DNA of 41,840 bases from Pseudoalteromonas sp. Z1A8 (lineage in GTDB: Bacteria; Pseudomonadota; Gammaproteobacteria; Enterobacterales; Alteromonadaceae). Below, one piece after another: positions 9,416 to 17,546 of this stretch. The stretch spans positions 1 to 41,840 of the forward strand of contig NZ_WTLB01000022.1 of assembly GCF_011378855.1 (NCBI RefSeq), written 5' to 3'. Position 1 is the stretch's first letter. Every line of letters starts with the position of its first letter. The notes below the pieces were generated by a model. The model had not been told where the DNA came from, did not search any database, and saw nothing but the letters and a program-made list of their open reading frames with translations. A program made the translations under genes and the position numbers.

Positions 9416-9498
9416 TACGCGTCTCCAACCTTAATAATGCATAAAATTATGATTTAAAAACAACCAATTTGCAAATAATACTTGAATTCAAGATATAA

Positions 9499-10200
9499 TT
9501 ACTCACGACCTGGTAGCTTTTTCCACGTTACCGTATCGCGCACATATTTAGGTTGAGCGTCACTCGCTTTTACAACATCACCCGCTAAAAACGCGGCTTC
9601 AACATGCGCTAACATATAACGCGCATCAGGCAATGTAATATCAGTATTAATTGTCACGTTTTCAAAGTCATTAAGCGCATCAGGATAGGTTTTAAAGCCC
9701 GTACCCACCGCTACAGATGGCTCAGTAGTCGCTATATAATCATTGTTTAGTAAATCAGGTTTTATAACGCATTCTTGGTTAACTAAAAGCATTAGATTAT
9801 TTTGCGCTTGGTAATGTGCAAAGTATATCTCACCCATACGCGCATCTATACTTGGGTAAACACTCAGGCTGCCGTTTTGTTCAAACGCTTGTTGCGCCAT
9901 AATAGCCAAAGTAGATACACCTACAAGCGGCAAGTTAGTTGAATACGCTAAACCTTGCGCTATCGCTACACTAATACGTACACCAGTAAAACTGCCAGGG
10001 CCTTGCCCAAAACCAATGACATCTAAGTCTTTTAATTTACAGTTTGCTTTAGTTAATAGCTCATCCACAAGTGGAAGTATTTTTTGGCTATGTTGCTGCG
10101 GACATTCTTCAAAATGATGAAATGTTTGGCCCTGAAAATGTAAAACAATTGAAAGTGCTTCTGTTGAAGCATCAAGGGCAAGAATATTACTTTTGATCAT
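9499..10200 (-). CDS. tsaB: tRNA threonylcarbamoyladenosine biosynthesis protein TsaB
   Basis: Scaffold partner of TsaD and TsaE in making t6A37 on ANN-decoding tRNAs. The ASKHA-fold N-terminus has ILALDASTEALS (residues 6-17) and the diagnostic GFGQGPGSFTGVRISVAIAQGLAYS block sits near residues 63-88. Length 233 residues is typical. It starts nine bases downstream of yoaA on the same strand; this yoaA-tsaB pairing is common in Gammaproteobacteria and implies an operon. Confidence 0.95.
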   Translation of the reverse strand: MIKSNILALDASTEALSIVLHFQGQTFHHFEECPQQHSQKILPLVDELLTKANCKLKDLDVIGFGQGPGSFTGVRISVAIAQGLAYSTNLPLVGVSTLAIMAQQAFEQNGSLSVYPSIDARMGEIYFAHYQAQNNLMLLVNQECVIKPDLLNNDYIATTEPSVAVGTGFKTYPDALNDFENVTINTDITLPDARYMLAHVEAAFLAGDVVKASDAQPKYVRDTVTWKKLPGRE

Positions 10201-10209
10201 TTTATTACT

Positions 10210-12126
10210 CTAATTAATTTGTTTTAAAAATGTATTGGCATCTTCTAAGCTTCGCGTGCGGCGCATCGGCGGTAAGCTTTTTAAAAATACTTGGCCATAT
10301 TGGCGTGTAACTAAGCGATTATCGCATATTACAAGTACGCCTTTGTCTTTACTATCTCGAATTAAACGCCCTACACCTTGTTTTAGCGCAATAACAGCCT
10401 GCGGTAATTGTATGTGTGAAAAAGGGTCTTTACCCTGCATTTGGCAATCTTGCATTTTAGCTTGTAGTAATGGATCGTCAGGAGCTGCAAATGGCAATTT
10501 GTCTATAATAACACAGCTTAACGTACTGCCGCGTACATCAACGCCTTCCCAAAAAGAAGCCGTACCGAGTAATACCGCATTTCCATGGCGCGTAAATTTC
10601 TCTAAAATAATACGCTTAGACATTTGCCCCTGCATATAAACTGGGTAGTCTATTTGTGTGGTGAGCCCTTCGGCAACTAAGTGCATCATTCGATAGCTCG
10701 TAAATAGGACAAAACAACGCCCTTGCGCTGACTTTATAAGCTCAAGTGTGAGTTTTACAATCGCATGCGGCATATTATCAGCGTGCGATTCGGGTAAGTA
10801 ACGCGGTAAACACAGCAGCGCCTGATTAGGGTAATCAAATGGGCTATCTACCATCATGCTTTGCTTTGGTTTTAAACCAAGGCTTGCATTAAAGTGCTCG
10901 AGTTTGTTGTCGACCGAAAGTGTTGCTGATGTAAATACAAAGCCTGCGCCCGTGTCTTGCATCATTTGAGCAAACTTAGCTGACACATTTAATGGCGTTA
11001 TATTGATTGTTAAATAACGGCGCGTTGTTTCATACCAGTAACTAAAACCAGTTTGAGCAGTATCAAAAACCCGTTCTAACTGCCCTTTAAACGCAAGTGC
11101 ACGCTCAAACGGGTGCTCTATTTTATCGCTTCTATCTAGACAAAGTTTAAGAACTTGATAAACAAAATCTAAATCACTAATGACACGATGAAGTGCCGCA
11201 CATATTTGTTTATCGCTGAGCTTTTCTCGCCAATCCCCCCTACTGCCATCAACACCAAACTGTAATCGTAAATCAGCAACGCTTGTTTCAAGCTTATTTA
11301 AGCTTTTACCTAGCTGCAGCATATCGGGAATTTCGGCTCGATAAATAGCACGTAAATCATTAATTAAATCCACCAGCTTTTTAGTGCTAATACTCTCACC
11401 AAAATAATCACTGGCAATTTCACTTAACTGGTGGGCTTCATCAAATATATACGCATCGGCTTTTGGCATAAGCTCAGCAAAGCCACTTTCTTTTACGGCC
11501 ATGTCGGCAAAAAACAAATGGTGGTTAATAACAACCACATCAGCATCTGCTGCTGTTAAACGTGCTTTGCGTATATAGCAGCTTTGAAAATCTGGGCATT
11601 CTTTGCCTAAGCAGTTATCGGCTGTTGAATTTACATAAGGCAGCACTTTGGCATCATCTTCTATACCAATACAATCGGCTAAATCGCCCGATTGCGTTTC
11701 ACTGGCAAACTTAGCCACCATGGCTAGTTGGTGCATTACATCAGAGTCGTCAGTAGGTACATGCGCAACATGCTGGTTTAGTCGATACGTACATAAGTAA
11801 TTAGCACGCCCTTTTAATAAGGCTGTTTTTTTAGAAGCACTAACCGCTTTAACTAGTTGCGGTAAATCGCGGTGGTATAACTGTTCTTGTAAGGCTTTAG
11901 AGCCAGTCGATATTATCGTTCGGCCTTTTGATTTGAGTGCAGGCGCTAAATAGGCAAATGTTTTACCAGTACCCGTGCCTGCTTCAACAACTAATTGCGA
12001 ACTGTTTTTTAATGCATCAGCAACGGCTACAGCCATATCAATTTGTGGTTGACGAGGCGTATATCCATCTAACGATAACGCCAAAGGTCCGGTTGCACTA
12101 AACAGCTGTTTGATAATACCAATCAC
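10210..12126 (-). CDS. yoaA: DinG-family ATP-dependent DNA helicase YoaA
   Basis: XPD/DinG-type 5'-3' helicase of superfamily 2 acting in the cytoplasm on damaged or stalled replication DNA. Walker A AGTGTGKT is at residues 49-56 and the DEAH box at 229-232. The four cysteines expected for the [4Fe-4S] cluster are at about 112, 172, 177 and 183 (RANYLC, NCLGKECPDFQSC). C-terminal motifs include VFTSATLS, LLGTASFWEGVDVRG and QGVGRLIRD. At 638 residues it matches YoaA rather than the longer DinG. It is followed by tsaB, as in E. coli. Confidence 0.93.
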   Translation of the reverse strand: MIGIIKQLFSATGPLALSLDGYTPRQPQIDMAVAVADALKNSSQLVVEAGTGTGKTFAYLAPALKSKGRTIISTGSKALQEQLYHRDLPQLVKAVSASKKTALLKGRANYLCTYRLNQHVAHVPTDDSDVMHQLAMVAKFASETQSGDLADCIGIEDDAKVLPYVNSTADNCLGKECPDFQSCYIRKARLTAADADVVVINHHLFFADMAVKESGFAELMPKADAYIFDEAHQLSEIASDYFGESISTKKLVDLINDLRAIYRAEIPDMLQLGKSLNKLETSVADLRLQFGVDGSRGDWREKLSDKQICAALHRVISDLDFVYQVLKLCLDRSDKIEHPFERALAFKGQLERVFDTAQTGFSYWYETTRRYLTINITPLNVSAKFAQMMQDTGAGFVFTSATLSVDNKLEHFNASLGLKPKQSMMVDSPFDYPNQALLCLPRYLPESHADNMPHAIVKLTLELIKSAQGRCFVLFTSYRMMHLVAEGLTTQIDYPVYMQGQMSKRIILEKFTRHGNAVLLGTASFWEGVDVRGSTLSCVIIDKLPFAAPDDPLLQAKMQDCQMQGKDPFSHIQLPQAVIALKQGVGRLIRDSKDKGVLVICDNRLVTRQYGQVFLKSLPPMRRTRSLEDANTFLKQIN

Positions 12127-12470
12127 TTTAAAATAAATAATAGCGGGATTTTACGTAAGCAAAGCATTTAGGGCAAGTAATTACAAAACGCACTTTTATT
12201 TTATGGGTTAACGCGCGTTTTATTATCCGAGCTTAGGGAGTGATTCATTATTCGATTTTACAATACACTCTGTATTTATAACGTACATTTAATTTATTGA
12301 TGACAATATTTACAAAGCCTAATTTGTTATTAACTCTTACTAAAAATAATCCTTATTAAAAGCGATATAAAGGTATAAATACTGTGACTCTCAAATATTA
12401 CAGGAGTACCATACGCGGGTTTATAATCCTCCTTTTTGTGTGTCGTTTAAAAAATAGTTAAGGTTAATCA
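12127..12470. other. 344-base gap between divergent yoaA and antiporter genes
   Basis: AT-rich, no gene seen. A TATAAT hexamer at 12422-12427 with TTACAG 18 bases upstream is a possible promoter for the antiporter, giving a leader of about 40 bases. Nothing else stands out. Confidence 0.4.
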
Positions 12471-13754
12471 ATGAATGCTTGGTACCTCATTTGTTTTCTC
12501 TCTGCAATTGCAATATTTATAGCCTTTGCAAACCAGTACATCCTCAAAATGCAAACTACTATTGCCATTACAACGGGCTCTGTGGTTATTTCTTTATTGC
12601 TGATCATTGCAGTTAAATTATTAGGCGATCAAAATGCATTAGCAATGACCCAAATTGTTTCCAGTATTAACTTTAACGAGTTATTACTTAAAGGCATGTT
12701 AGGGTTTTTACTCTACGCGGGTGCGCTCGAAATAAACCTACTTGCCCTGCGTAAGCAGCGATGGGAAATTACTGCTCTGGTATTATTTTCAACCATTGCT
12801 TCCACATTTATAGTGGGCTATTTAAGCTTTTATTTATTCCCCGTTTTTGGTTTTGACGTCCCTTTTATTTATTGTTTATTGTTTGGCGCGCTTATTAGTC
12901 CAACCGACCCTATTGCTGTACTGGCTATTATTAAACAAATGCGAGCACCAGAAGGTATTTCAGTTCAAGTAGAAGGTGAGTCGCTATTTAACGATGGTAT
13001 TGGTTTAGTTATATTTACCACTATATTCTCAGTTGCTTTTTATGGTACCGATGCACAATTTGGCGACATAGCAGAGCTATTCTTTGTTGATGCTATAGGG
13101 GGTATTGCATTTGGTTTAATCATTGCATTAGTTGGGCACTTTTTAATTATTAATAGCCGCGATGTAAACATTCGCTTATTAATTACCTTAACGATTCCTA
13201 CCGCAGGTTTTGCTGCTGCAAATATTTGGGAAATATCTGGCGCACTTGCTATGGTAACGAGCGGCATATTAATGGGTAATATCACCCGCACTAAAGCAAC
13301 TGAGCGCACAGGCCCTGAAGATACACGCTACGTAAAAGACTTTTGGCATGCAACCGACAGCTTTTTAAATGCCCTACTGTTTTTAATAATAGGTATGTTG
13401 ATAGTTACTATGCCAATCACTATTGGCGAAATAGGTTTAGGCTTATTAATGGTACCTGCGGTATTACTTGCACGCTTTATAAGTGTAGGCGCACCATTTG
13501 TAATTTTTAAACGCTTTAGAACTTACGACAAACACAGTGTTAAAATTTTAACCTGGGGTGGACTACGTGGTGGCCTTGCTCTGGCAATGGCGGCAGCTAT
13601 ACCACGCGAGCAAGTTTTTGTAGGCGACTCTGACTTACATAACTTAATTGTTATTGTTACTTACGTTGTGGTTATATTTTCTATTATTGTACAAGGCTTA
13701 ACTATTTCGCCGCTTATTCAAAGCAGCATTAAGTCAGCTGAGCAAGCCAAGTAA
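12471..13754 (+). CDS. CPA1-family Na+/H+ antiporter
   Basis: Inner-membrane cation/proton antiporter, predicted to export Na+ (or K+) in exchange for H+, relevant to life in sea water. About 11-12 hydrophobic segments span residues 1-420. CPA1 signatures are clear: LISPTDPIAVLAI (TDP at 145-147) in the first unwound helix and EGESLFNDGIGLV with the Asn174-Asp175 ion-binding pair. A late TWGGLRGGLALAMA segment is also typical. 427 residues, with no long cytoplasmic tail. AAGG seven bases before the ATG is a good ribosome binding site. Na+ versus K+ selectivity cannot be read from the sequence. Confidence 0.88.
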   Translation: MNAWYLICFLSAIAIFIAFANQYILKMQTTIAITTGSVVISLLLIIAVKLLGDQNALAMTQIVSSINFNELLLKGMLGFLLYAGALEINLLALRKQRWEITALVLFSTIASTFIVGYLSFYLFPVFGFDVPFIYCLLFGALISPTDPIAVLAIIKQMRAPEGISVQVEGESLFNDGIGLVIFTTIFSVAFYGTDAQFGDIAELFFVDAIGGIAFGLIIALVGHFLIINSRDVNIRLLITLTIPTAGFAAANIWEISGALAMVTSGILMGNITRTKATERTGPEDTRYVKDFWHATDSFLNALLFLIIGMLIVTMPITIGEIGLGLLMVPAVLLARFISVGAPFVIFKRFRTYDKHSVKILTWGGLRGGLALAMAAAIPREQVFVGDSDLHNLIVIVTYVVVIFSIIVQGLTISPLIQSSIKSAEQAK

Positions 13755-13778
13755 TAAATACTTTGTCCGCAACACATT

Positions 13779-13815
13779 CAGTAACCAAGTTATTATAAAA
13801 ATCACTTGGTTACTG
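13779..13815. repeat. Perfect 12-bp inverted repeat between antiporter and iron permease genes
   Basis: CAGTAACCAAGT and ACTTGGTTACTG are exact reverse complements with a 13-base loop, starting 24 bases after the antiporter stop. No T run follows on the plus strand, so it is not a classical intrinsic terminator. It could be an RNA-stabilising 3' hairpin or a protein site. Confidence 0.7.
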
Positions 13816-13897
13816 TTACTCTCGTGTTACAAAAACACTTTAAAGTTATATAAATTGTTATCCTTTTTATTTATCTGCTTTGTTTAAATTAATCTGC

Positions 13898-13925
13898 TTG
13901 AAATGCAAATGAAAACAATTATAAT
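13898..13925 (+). promoter_or_regulatory. Sigma-70 promoter with Fur-like site for the FTR1 gene
   Basis: TTGAAA at 13898-13903 and a perfect TATAAT at 13920-13925 are 16 bases apart. The bases from 13905 to 13923, filling the spacer and entering the -10, match 13 of 19 positions of the classical Fur box. A transcript starting near 13932 would begin after the ATG at 13903, so that ATG cannot be the start. Fur control is inferred; the promoter hexamers are seen directly. Confidence 0.65.
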
Positions 13926-13953
13926 TTTGGCTTTTCCTCTGCAGGGCTTTTCA

Positions 13954-15894
13954 ATGTCCATAAATAATTCTCACATGTTTATTAACTTTGTGTCTGTAAG
14001 CAAGCGTCAGCTTAATTTCATTTTTGCACTTTTGATCATGATGACGGCAAGCTTTAGCGTTTCTGCCTCACCCGATCAACAAATAAAAATAAAGCAAATT
14101 GCACAGCTTGCAGAGTACGTAGGTGTTGATTACGTAGCAGCTGTTGGGAATGGTGAAATACTCGACCCCGACGAATATCAAGAAATGACTGAATTTGCAC
14201 ATGTCATTATTGAGCAAGCTGGACAGCTATCAAGCCAAACAAATGAGTTCGACACAGTAAAGGTACAAGCTAAAGCCTTGCATTCAGCGATTGCCAATAA
14301 AGCAAGCGTTGCCGATGTACGCGCAGCAAGCTCTGCGCTTCGTGAATCACTTCTTGTCTTTATGCCGCAGCTATCGTTACCTACGTCACTACTACCTGTT
14401 GAGCAAACCAAAGCGCTTTTTGCTGCTAACTGTTCAATGTGTCACGGCCCAAGTGGTCAAGGCGACGGCCCGCTTGCAAAAAACTTATCACCAGAGCCTA
14501 CCAACTTTACCGATGAAGAACGCGCAACTAACCGCTCATTAATGGGTTTGTTTGACGCTGTAAGTAACGGTATTAACGACACGCCAATGGTTGCCTTTAC
14601 ACAATTTAACGAACAACAACGTTGGTCTTTAGCTTTTTATGTAGGTAGCTTGGCATTTAAAGACGTTAAAAAACCGCAAAATGTAGAGCAAAATGTTACC
14701 GCTTCGCAAATTGTAAACCTAAACCCTGCACAATTATCAGCGGGTCAAAGTGAAGCGCAAGCACACTACGTTAAATGGTTACGTGGTAATCCAGAGCAAT
14801 TATTTGCAGGTAAAAAAAATCCGATAACGGTTACTCGAACGCAGTTACTTGCAGCGCAAGCAGCGCATGCTAAAGGTAATTACTCTCAAGCGAGTGACTT
14901 AGCAATTAGCGCATACTTAGATGGCTTTGAACTTGTTGAAAATAACTTAAATGCTTACGACGAAGCTTTGCGTAAAAACATCGAAGTACAACTGATGAAC
15001 CTGCGTCAAACCTTCAAAAACGAGAAAGATACTGCCATCGTTGGCGAAAAAGTAAGTGCGGCGCTAGCTCAACTCGCGAAAGCAGATAGCATGCTAAACG
15101 AAACCAAACTAACTGATGGTGCACTCCTCTCAGCAAGTTTAGTTATATTGCTACGCGAAGGCTTAGAAGCACTCCTCGTTATTATTGCCCTTATGACCGT
15201 ACTTATTAAAACTAAACGTCAAGATGCGCTTAAATATGTACATGTTGGCTGGATAACCGCACTTATTGCAGGTGGCTTAACATGGGCTGCTGCGCAAACA
15301 TTAATAGAAATAAGTGGTGCAAGTCGCGAAGTTATGGAAGGTGCTGGTGCATTGTTTGCCGCTGTTATTTTACTGTATGTTGGCGTATGGATGCACAGTA
15401 AAACAAGTGCGCAACAATGGCAAAAATACATAAAAGACAATATAGATAAGCGTCTTGAGTCGGGTACATTATGGGGGTTAGCAGGGCTTTCTTTTATTGC
15501 CGTATACCGTGAAGTATTTGAAACCGTACTATTTTACCAGTCATTATTAACACAAAGCTCGCCGGCTCAATATTCATCTATTGCATCGGGCTTTGCCATC
15601 GGTGTAGCAATACTGGCTATTATTACGTGGGTATTAATTAAATACTCAATTAAATTACCGGTTGCTAAGTTTTTTGCAATTACCACTTACCTATTATTTG
15701 CACTCTCATTTGTGCTTATGGGCAAAGCCGTTATTGCACTACAAGAGGCCGATATAATAGGTATTGCGTCACTACCAATGAGCTTTGATATTGCATGGCT
15801 TGGTATAAAATCGACATGGCAAGGTATTGCGGCTCAAGTTTGTGTATTCGCTATATTTAGCTTTTATATATTCAAAAGTAAAAGCCAGAAGTAA
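13954..15894 (+). CDS. Cytochrome c-FTR1 iron permease fusion
   Basis: High-affinity iron uptake permease of the FTR1 family with an N-terminal periplasmic cytochrome c domain. After a hydrophobic export segment (about residues 19-37) comes a helical region and one haem site CSMCH (Cys160, Cys163, His164), then a linker and a membrane domain from about residue 388 with seven or so helices. The two iron-binding signatures are intact: REGLE (401-405) and REVFE (519-523). The haem domain may oxidise Fe2+ or accept electrons to drive uptake (inference). The start is taken at 13954, with GCAGGG seven bases upstream, because an ATG at 13903 in the same frame lies in the promoter. This gives 646 residues. 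Confidence 0.88.
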   Translation: MSINNSHMFINFVSVSKRQLNFIFALLIMMTASFSVSASPDQQIKIKQIAQLAEYVGVDYVAAVGNGEILDPDEYQEMTEFAHVIIEQAGQLSSQTNEFDTVKVQAKALHSAIANKASVADVRAASSALRESLLVFMPQLSLPTSLLPVEQTKALFAANCSMCHGPSGQGDGPLAKNLSPEPTNFTDEERATNRSLMGLFDAVSNGINDTPMVAFTQFNEQQRWSLAFYVGSLAFKDVKKPQNVEQNVTASQIVNLNPAQLSAGQSEAQAHYVKWLRGNPEQLFAGKKNPITVTRTQLLAAQAAHAKGNYSQASDLAISAYLDGFELVENNLNAYDEALRKNIEVQLMNLRQTFKNEKDTAIVGEKVSAALAQLAKADSMLNETKLTDGALLSASLVILLREGLEALLVIIALMTVLIKTKRQDALKYVHVGWITALIAGGLTWAAAQTLIEISGASREVMEGAGALFAAVILLYVGVWMHSKTSAQQWQKYIKDNIDKRLESGTLWGLAGLSFIAVYREVFETVLFYQSLLTQSSPAQYSSIASGFAIGVAILAIITWVLIKYSIKLPVAKFFAITTYLLFALSFVLMGKAVIALQEADIIGIASLPMSFDIAWLGIKSTWQGIAAQVCVFAIFSFYIFKSKSQK

Positions 15895-15904
15895 TTAGTT
15901 CAAC

Positions 15905-15940
15905 AAAAAAGGGAAGCCTAGTAAATAGGCTTCCCTTTTT
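15905..15940. terminator. Bidirectional terminator after the FTR1 gene
   Basis: A 10-bp perfect stem, GGGAAGCCTA/TAGGCTTCCC, has a 5-base loop and is flanked by six A and five T. It serves the FTR1 gene and probably the convergent small gene at 15985. Confidence 0.92.
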
Positions 15941-15984
15941 GAATTCTAGCAATCTACAAATAACTTTAAACTATTAACTGTAAC

Positions 15985-16221
15985 CTATGCCCATGTATCT
16001 AAATGGGGATTTTCGTCATCATCTAAGTTAGACTTTTTTTTATTATTTTGATCATCAAGCATATTGAGATTTTTCTTTTTTTGTAACTCACGCCTTTTTT
16101 TATTCTCTAGTTCAACTTTTTCAGCCGCAGCGCCACTTTGCACACCCGCAATATGAAAAGCACTTTTTGTCTCAACTTCTAGCCTAGTTATTCTTCCTAA
16201 ATAAGGAATCATAATATCCAT
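15985..16221 (-). CDS. Small charged protein of unknown function
   Basis: A 78-residue protein, not recognised. The ATG at 16221 is preceded by AAGGAAG at suitable spacing, which supports it as a real gene. The N-terminal half (IPYLGRITRLEVETKSAFHI) is compact and hydrophobic-polar; the C-terminal half is low complexity and rich in Lys, Asn and Asp with runs such as KKK and DDDE, probably disordered. No signal peptide or membrane segment. It is divergent from the his operon and convergent with the FTR1 gene. Confidence 0.5.
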   Translation of the reverse strand: MDIMIPYLGRITRLEVETKSAFHIAGVQSGAAAEKVELENKKRRELQKKKNLNMLDDQNNKKKSNLDDDENPHLDTWA

Positions 16222-16463
16222 ACATACTTCCTTATTTTAACTGTTTGATTGTCAAAATGCTTAATTTGAATAATAAACAAACAATTATTCGCTAAAATTG
16301 CGCTTATTACCTTAATATTATCGACAGTTATAACATATGCTTTAATTAAGCTAAAAAAAACTTGCCATAATATAGCTGTTTATGTTTTTATGAATGCGAA
16401 ATTTATTTAAACAGATAACAACTGCACGTTAACAAAACAACGGGCAGTTACATAGGATAAAAA
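16222..16463. other. Upstream region of the his operon
   Basis: AT-rich gap between the small minus-strand gene and the his leader peptide. A candidate promoter is TTGTCA (16249-16254) with TAATAA 16 bases downstream (16271-16276), which would leave a long leader. TTGCCA at 16362-16367 is another -35-like hexamer but lacks a good -10. An inverted repeat GAATAAT/ATTATTC with 9-base spacer spans 16268-16290 and overlaps the first candidate -10. The true his start site is not decided by the sequence. Confidence 0.35.
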
Positions 16464-16514
16464 ATGCGCTTAAACCTGACAACAGTACATCATCACCACC
16501 ATTCACCGGAATAA
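16464..16514 (+). CDS. hisL: his operon leader peptide
   Basis: A 16-residue open frame, MRLNLTTVHHHHHSPE, with five consecutive His codons (16488-16502), starting 178 bases before hisG. GGATAAAA upstream gives a ribosome binding site. It plays the role of HisL: ribosome stalling at His codons when charged tRNA-His is scarce selects the antiterminator fold of the leader RNA. Confidence 0.95.
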   Translation: MRLNLTTVHHHHHSPE

Positions 16515-16614
16515 CCTGTCAGGTCTTTCGCTGAGAGGTTATTCCTAAAAGGAACCTCTGGCGATTCAAATAACATTGATTCATTTTCGCCCTGAGGTTC
16601 CCCTCGGGGTTTTT
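16474..16614 (+). promoter_or_regulatory. his transcription attenuator (segments A-F)
   Basis: All alternative pairings can be read. A:B is ACCTGACA (16474-16481) with TGTCAGGT (16517-16524), enclosing the His codons. B:C is GGAATAACCT (16508-16517) with AGGTTATTCC (16536-16545), a perfect 10 bp. C:D pairs the same C region with GGAACCTCT (16551-16559). D:E is GGAACCTC (16551-16558) with GAGGTTCC (16594-16601), a perfect 8 bp. E:F is the terminator at 16590-16609. Thus A:B, C:D and E:F terminate, while B:C and D:E antiterminate, as in enteric his leaders. Confidence 0.93.
16590..16614 (+). terminator. his attenuator terminator (E:F)
   Basis: Stem CCCTGAGG/CCTCGGGG (8 bp with one G-U pair), loop TTCC, followed by five T. 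It lies 27 bases upstream of hisG and is the conditional terminator of the leader. Confidence 0.93.
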
Positions 16615-16641
16615 AGTTTTTAAATTAAAGGAAAATGAATA

Positions 16642-17541
16642 ATGAACAACAGTAATCGTCTACGTATCGCCATCCAAAAAGGTGGCCGCCTATCTAAAGA
16701 TTGTCAAGATCTGCTAAAACAGTTAGGTGTTAAACTTAACCTTCGTGAACAACGCTTAATTGCACACTCAACTAATATGCCAATTGACGTACTACGTGTG
16801 CGCGATGACGATATTCCGGGTTTAGTAATGGACGGTGTATGTGACTTAGGCATAGTTGGCGAAAACGTACTAGTAGAAGTTCAAGCAGAACGTGAACGCC
16901 AAGGTGTTCCAAGTGAAGTAACTAAACTTTCAAAACTAGACTTTGGTTACTGTCGTCTTGCACTTGCATGGCCACAAGAGCTTGGCGCTCGCGATAAGAG
17001 CTGGTTTGAAGGCAAACGTATTGCAACTACCTACCCAGAAATTTTAACTCAGTGGTTAAAGCGCGAAGGCATTAACGCAAGTACAGTAATGCTTACGGGT
17101 TCTGTTGAAGTAGCACCGCGTGCAGGTTTGTCTGATGCAATTTGTGATTTAGTATCTACTGGCGCAACACTTGAAGCTAACGGCTTGATTCAAGGCGAAA
17201 CAATTTTAGAATCAAACGCCTGTTTAATTCAAAATAAAGATCTTCAAGATGCTGACAAACTAGCGCTAATCAATAAGCTTATGCCGCGCCTACGTGGTGT
17301 TAGACAAGCTAAAGAAAGCAAATACATCATGCTACACGCACCAAAAAACAAACTTGATGAAATTTGTGAAATTTTACCAGGTTCTGGTCAACCTACTCTA
17401 CTTGCCCTTGCTGGTAACGATGAATACGTAGCACTTCACATGGTAAGCAGCGAAACATTATTTTGGGAAACAATGGAGCAGTTAAAAGCCCTAGGCGCTA
17501 ACTCTATTTTAGTTATGCCAATTGAAAAAATGATGGAGTAA
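16642..17541 (+). CDS. hisG: ATP phosphoribosyltransferase
   Basis: First committed step of histidine synthesis: ATP plus PRPP gives phosphoribosyl-ATP; feedback-inhibited by histidine. It is the 299-residue long form with a C-terminal regulatory ACT-like domain (from about residue 225), so no HisZ partner is needed. Recognised from [14 protein letters not shown] at the start, the [10 protein letters not shown] segment and the PRPP-loop region [14 protein letters not shown] near residue 175. AAAGGA is a good ribosome binding site about nine bases before the ATG. First structural gene after the attenuator. Confidence 0.97.
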   Translation: MNNSNRLRIAIQKGGRLSKDCQDLLKQLGVKLNLREQRLIAHSTNMPIDVLRVRDDDIPGLVMDGVCDLGIVGENVLVEVQAERERQGVPSEVTKLSKLDFGYCRLALAWPQELGARDKSWFEGKRIATTYPEILTQWLKREGINASTVMLTGSVEVAPRAGLSDAICDLVSTGATLEANGLIQGETILESNACLIQNKDLQDADKLALINKLMPRLRGVRQAKESKYIMLHAPKNKLDEICEILPGSGQPTLLALAGNDEYVALHMVSSETLFWETMEQLKALGANSILVMPIEKMME

Positions 17542-17546
17542 GCGCC

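Noticed and set aside
16488..16502. CAT/CAC run as a simple sequence repeat
   Set aside because: It is the histidine codon run of the leader peptide, explained by attenuation.
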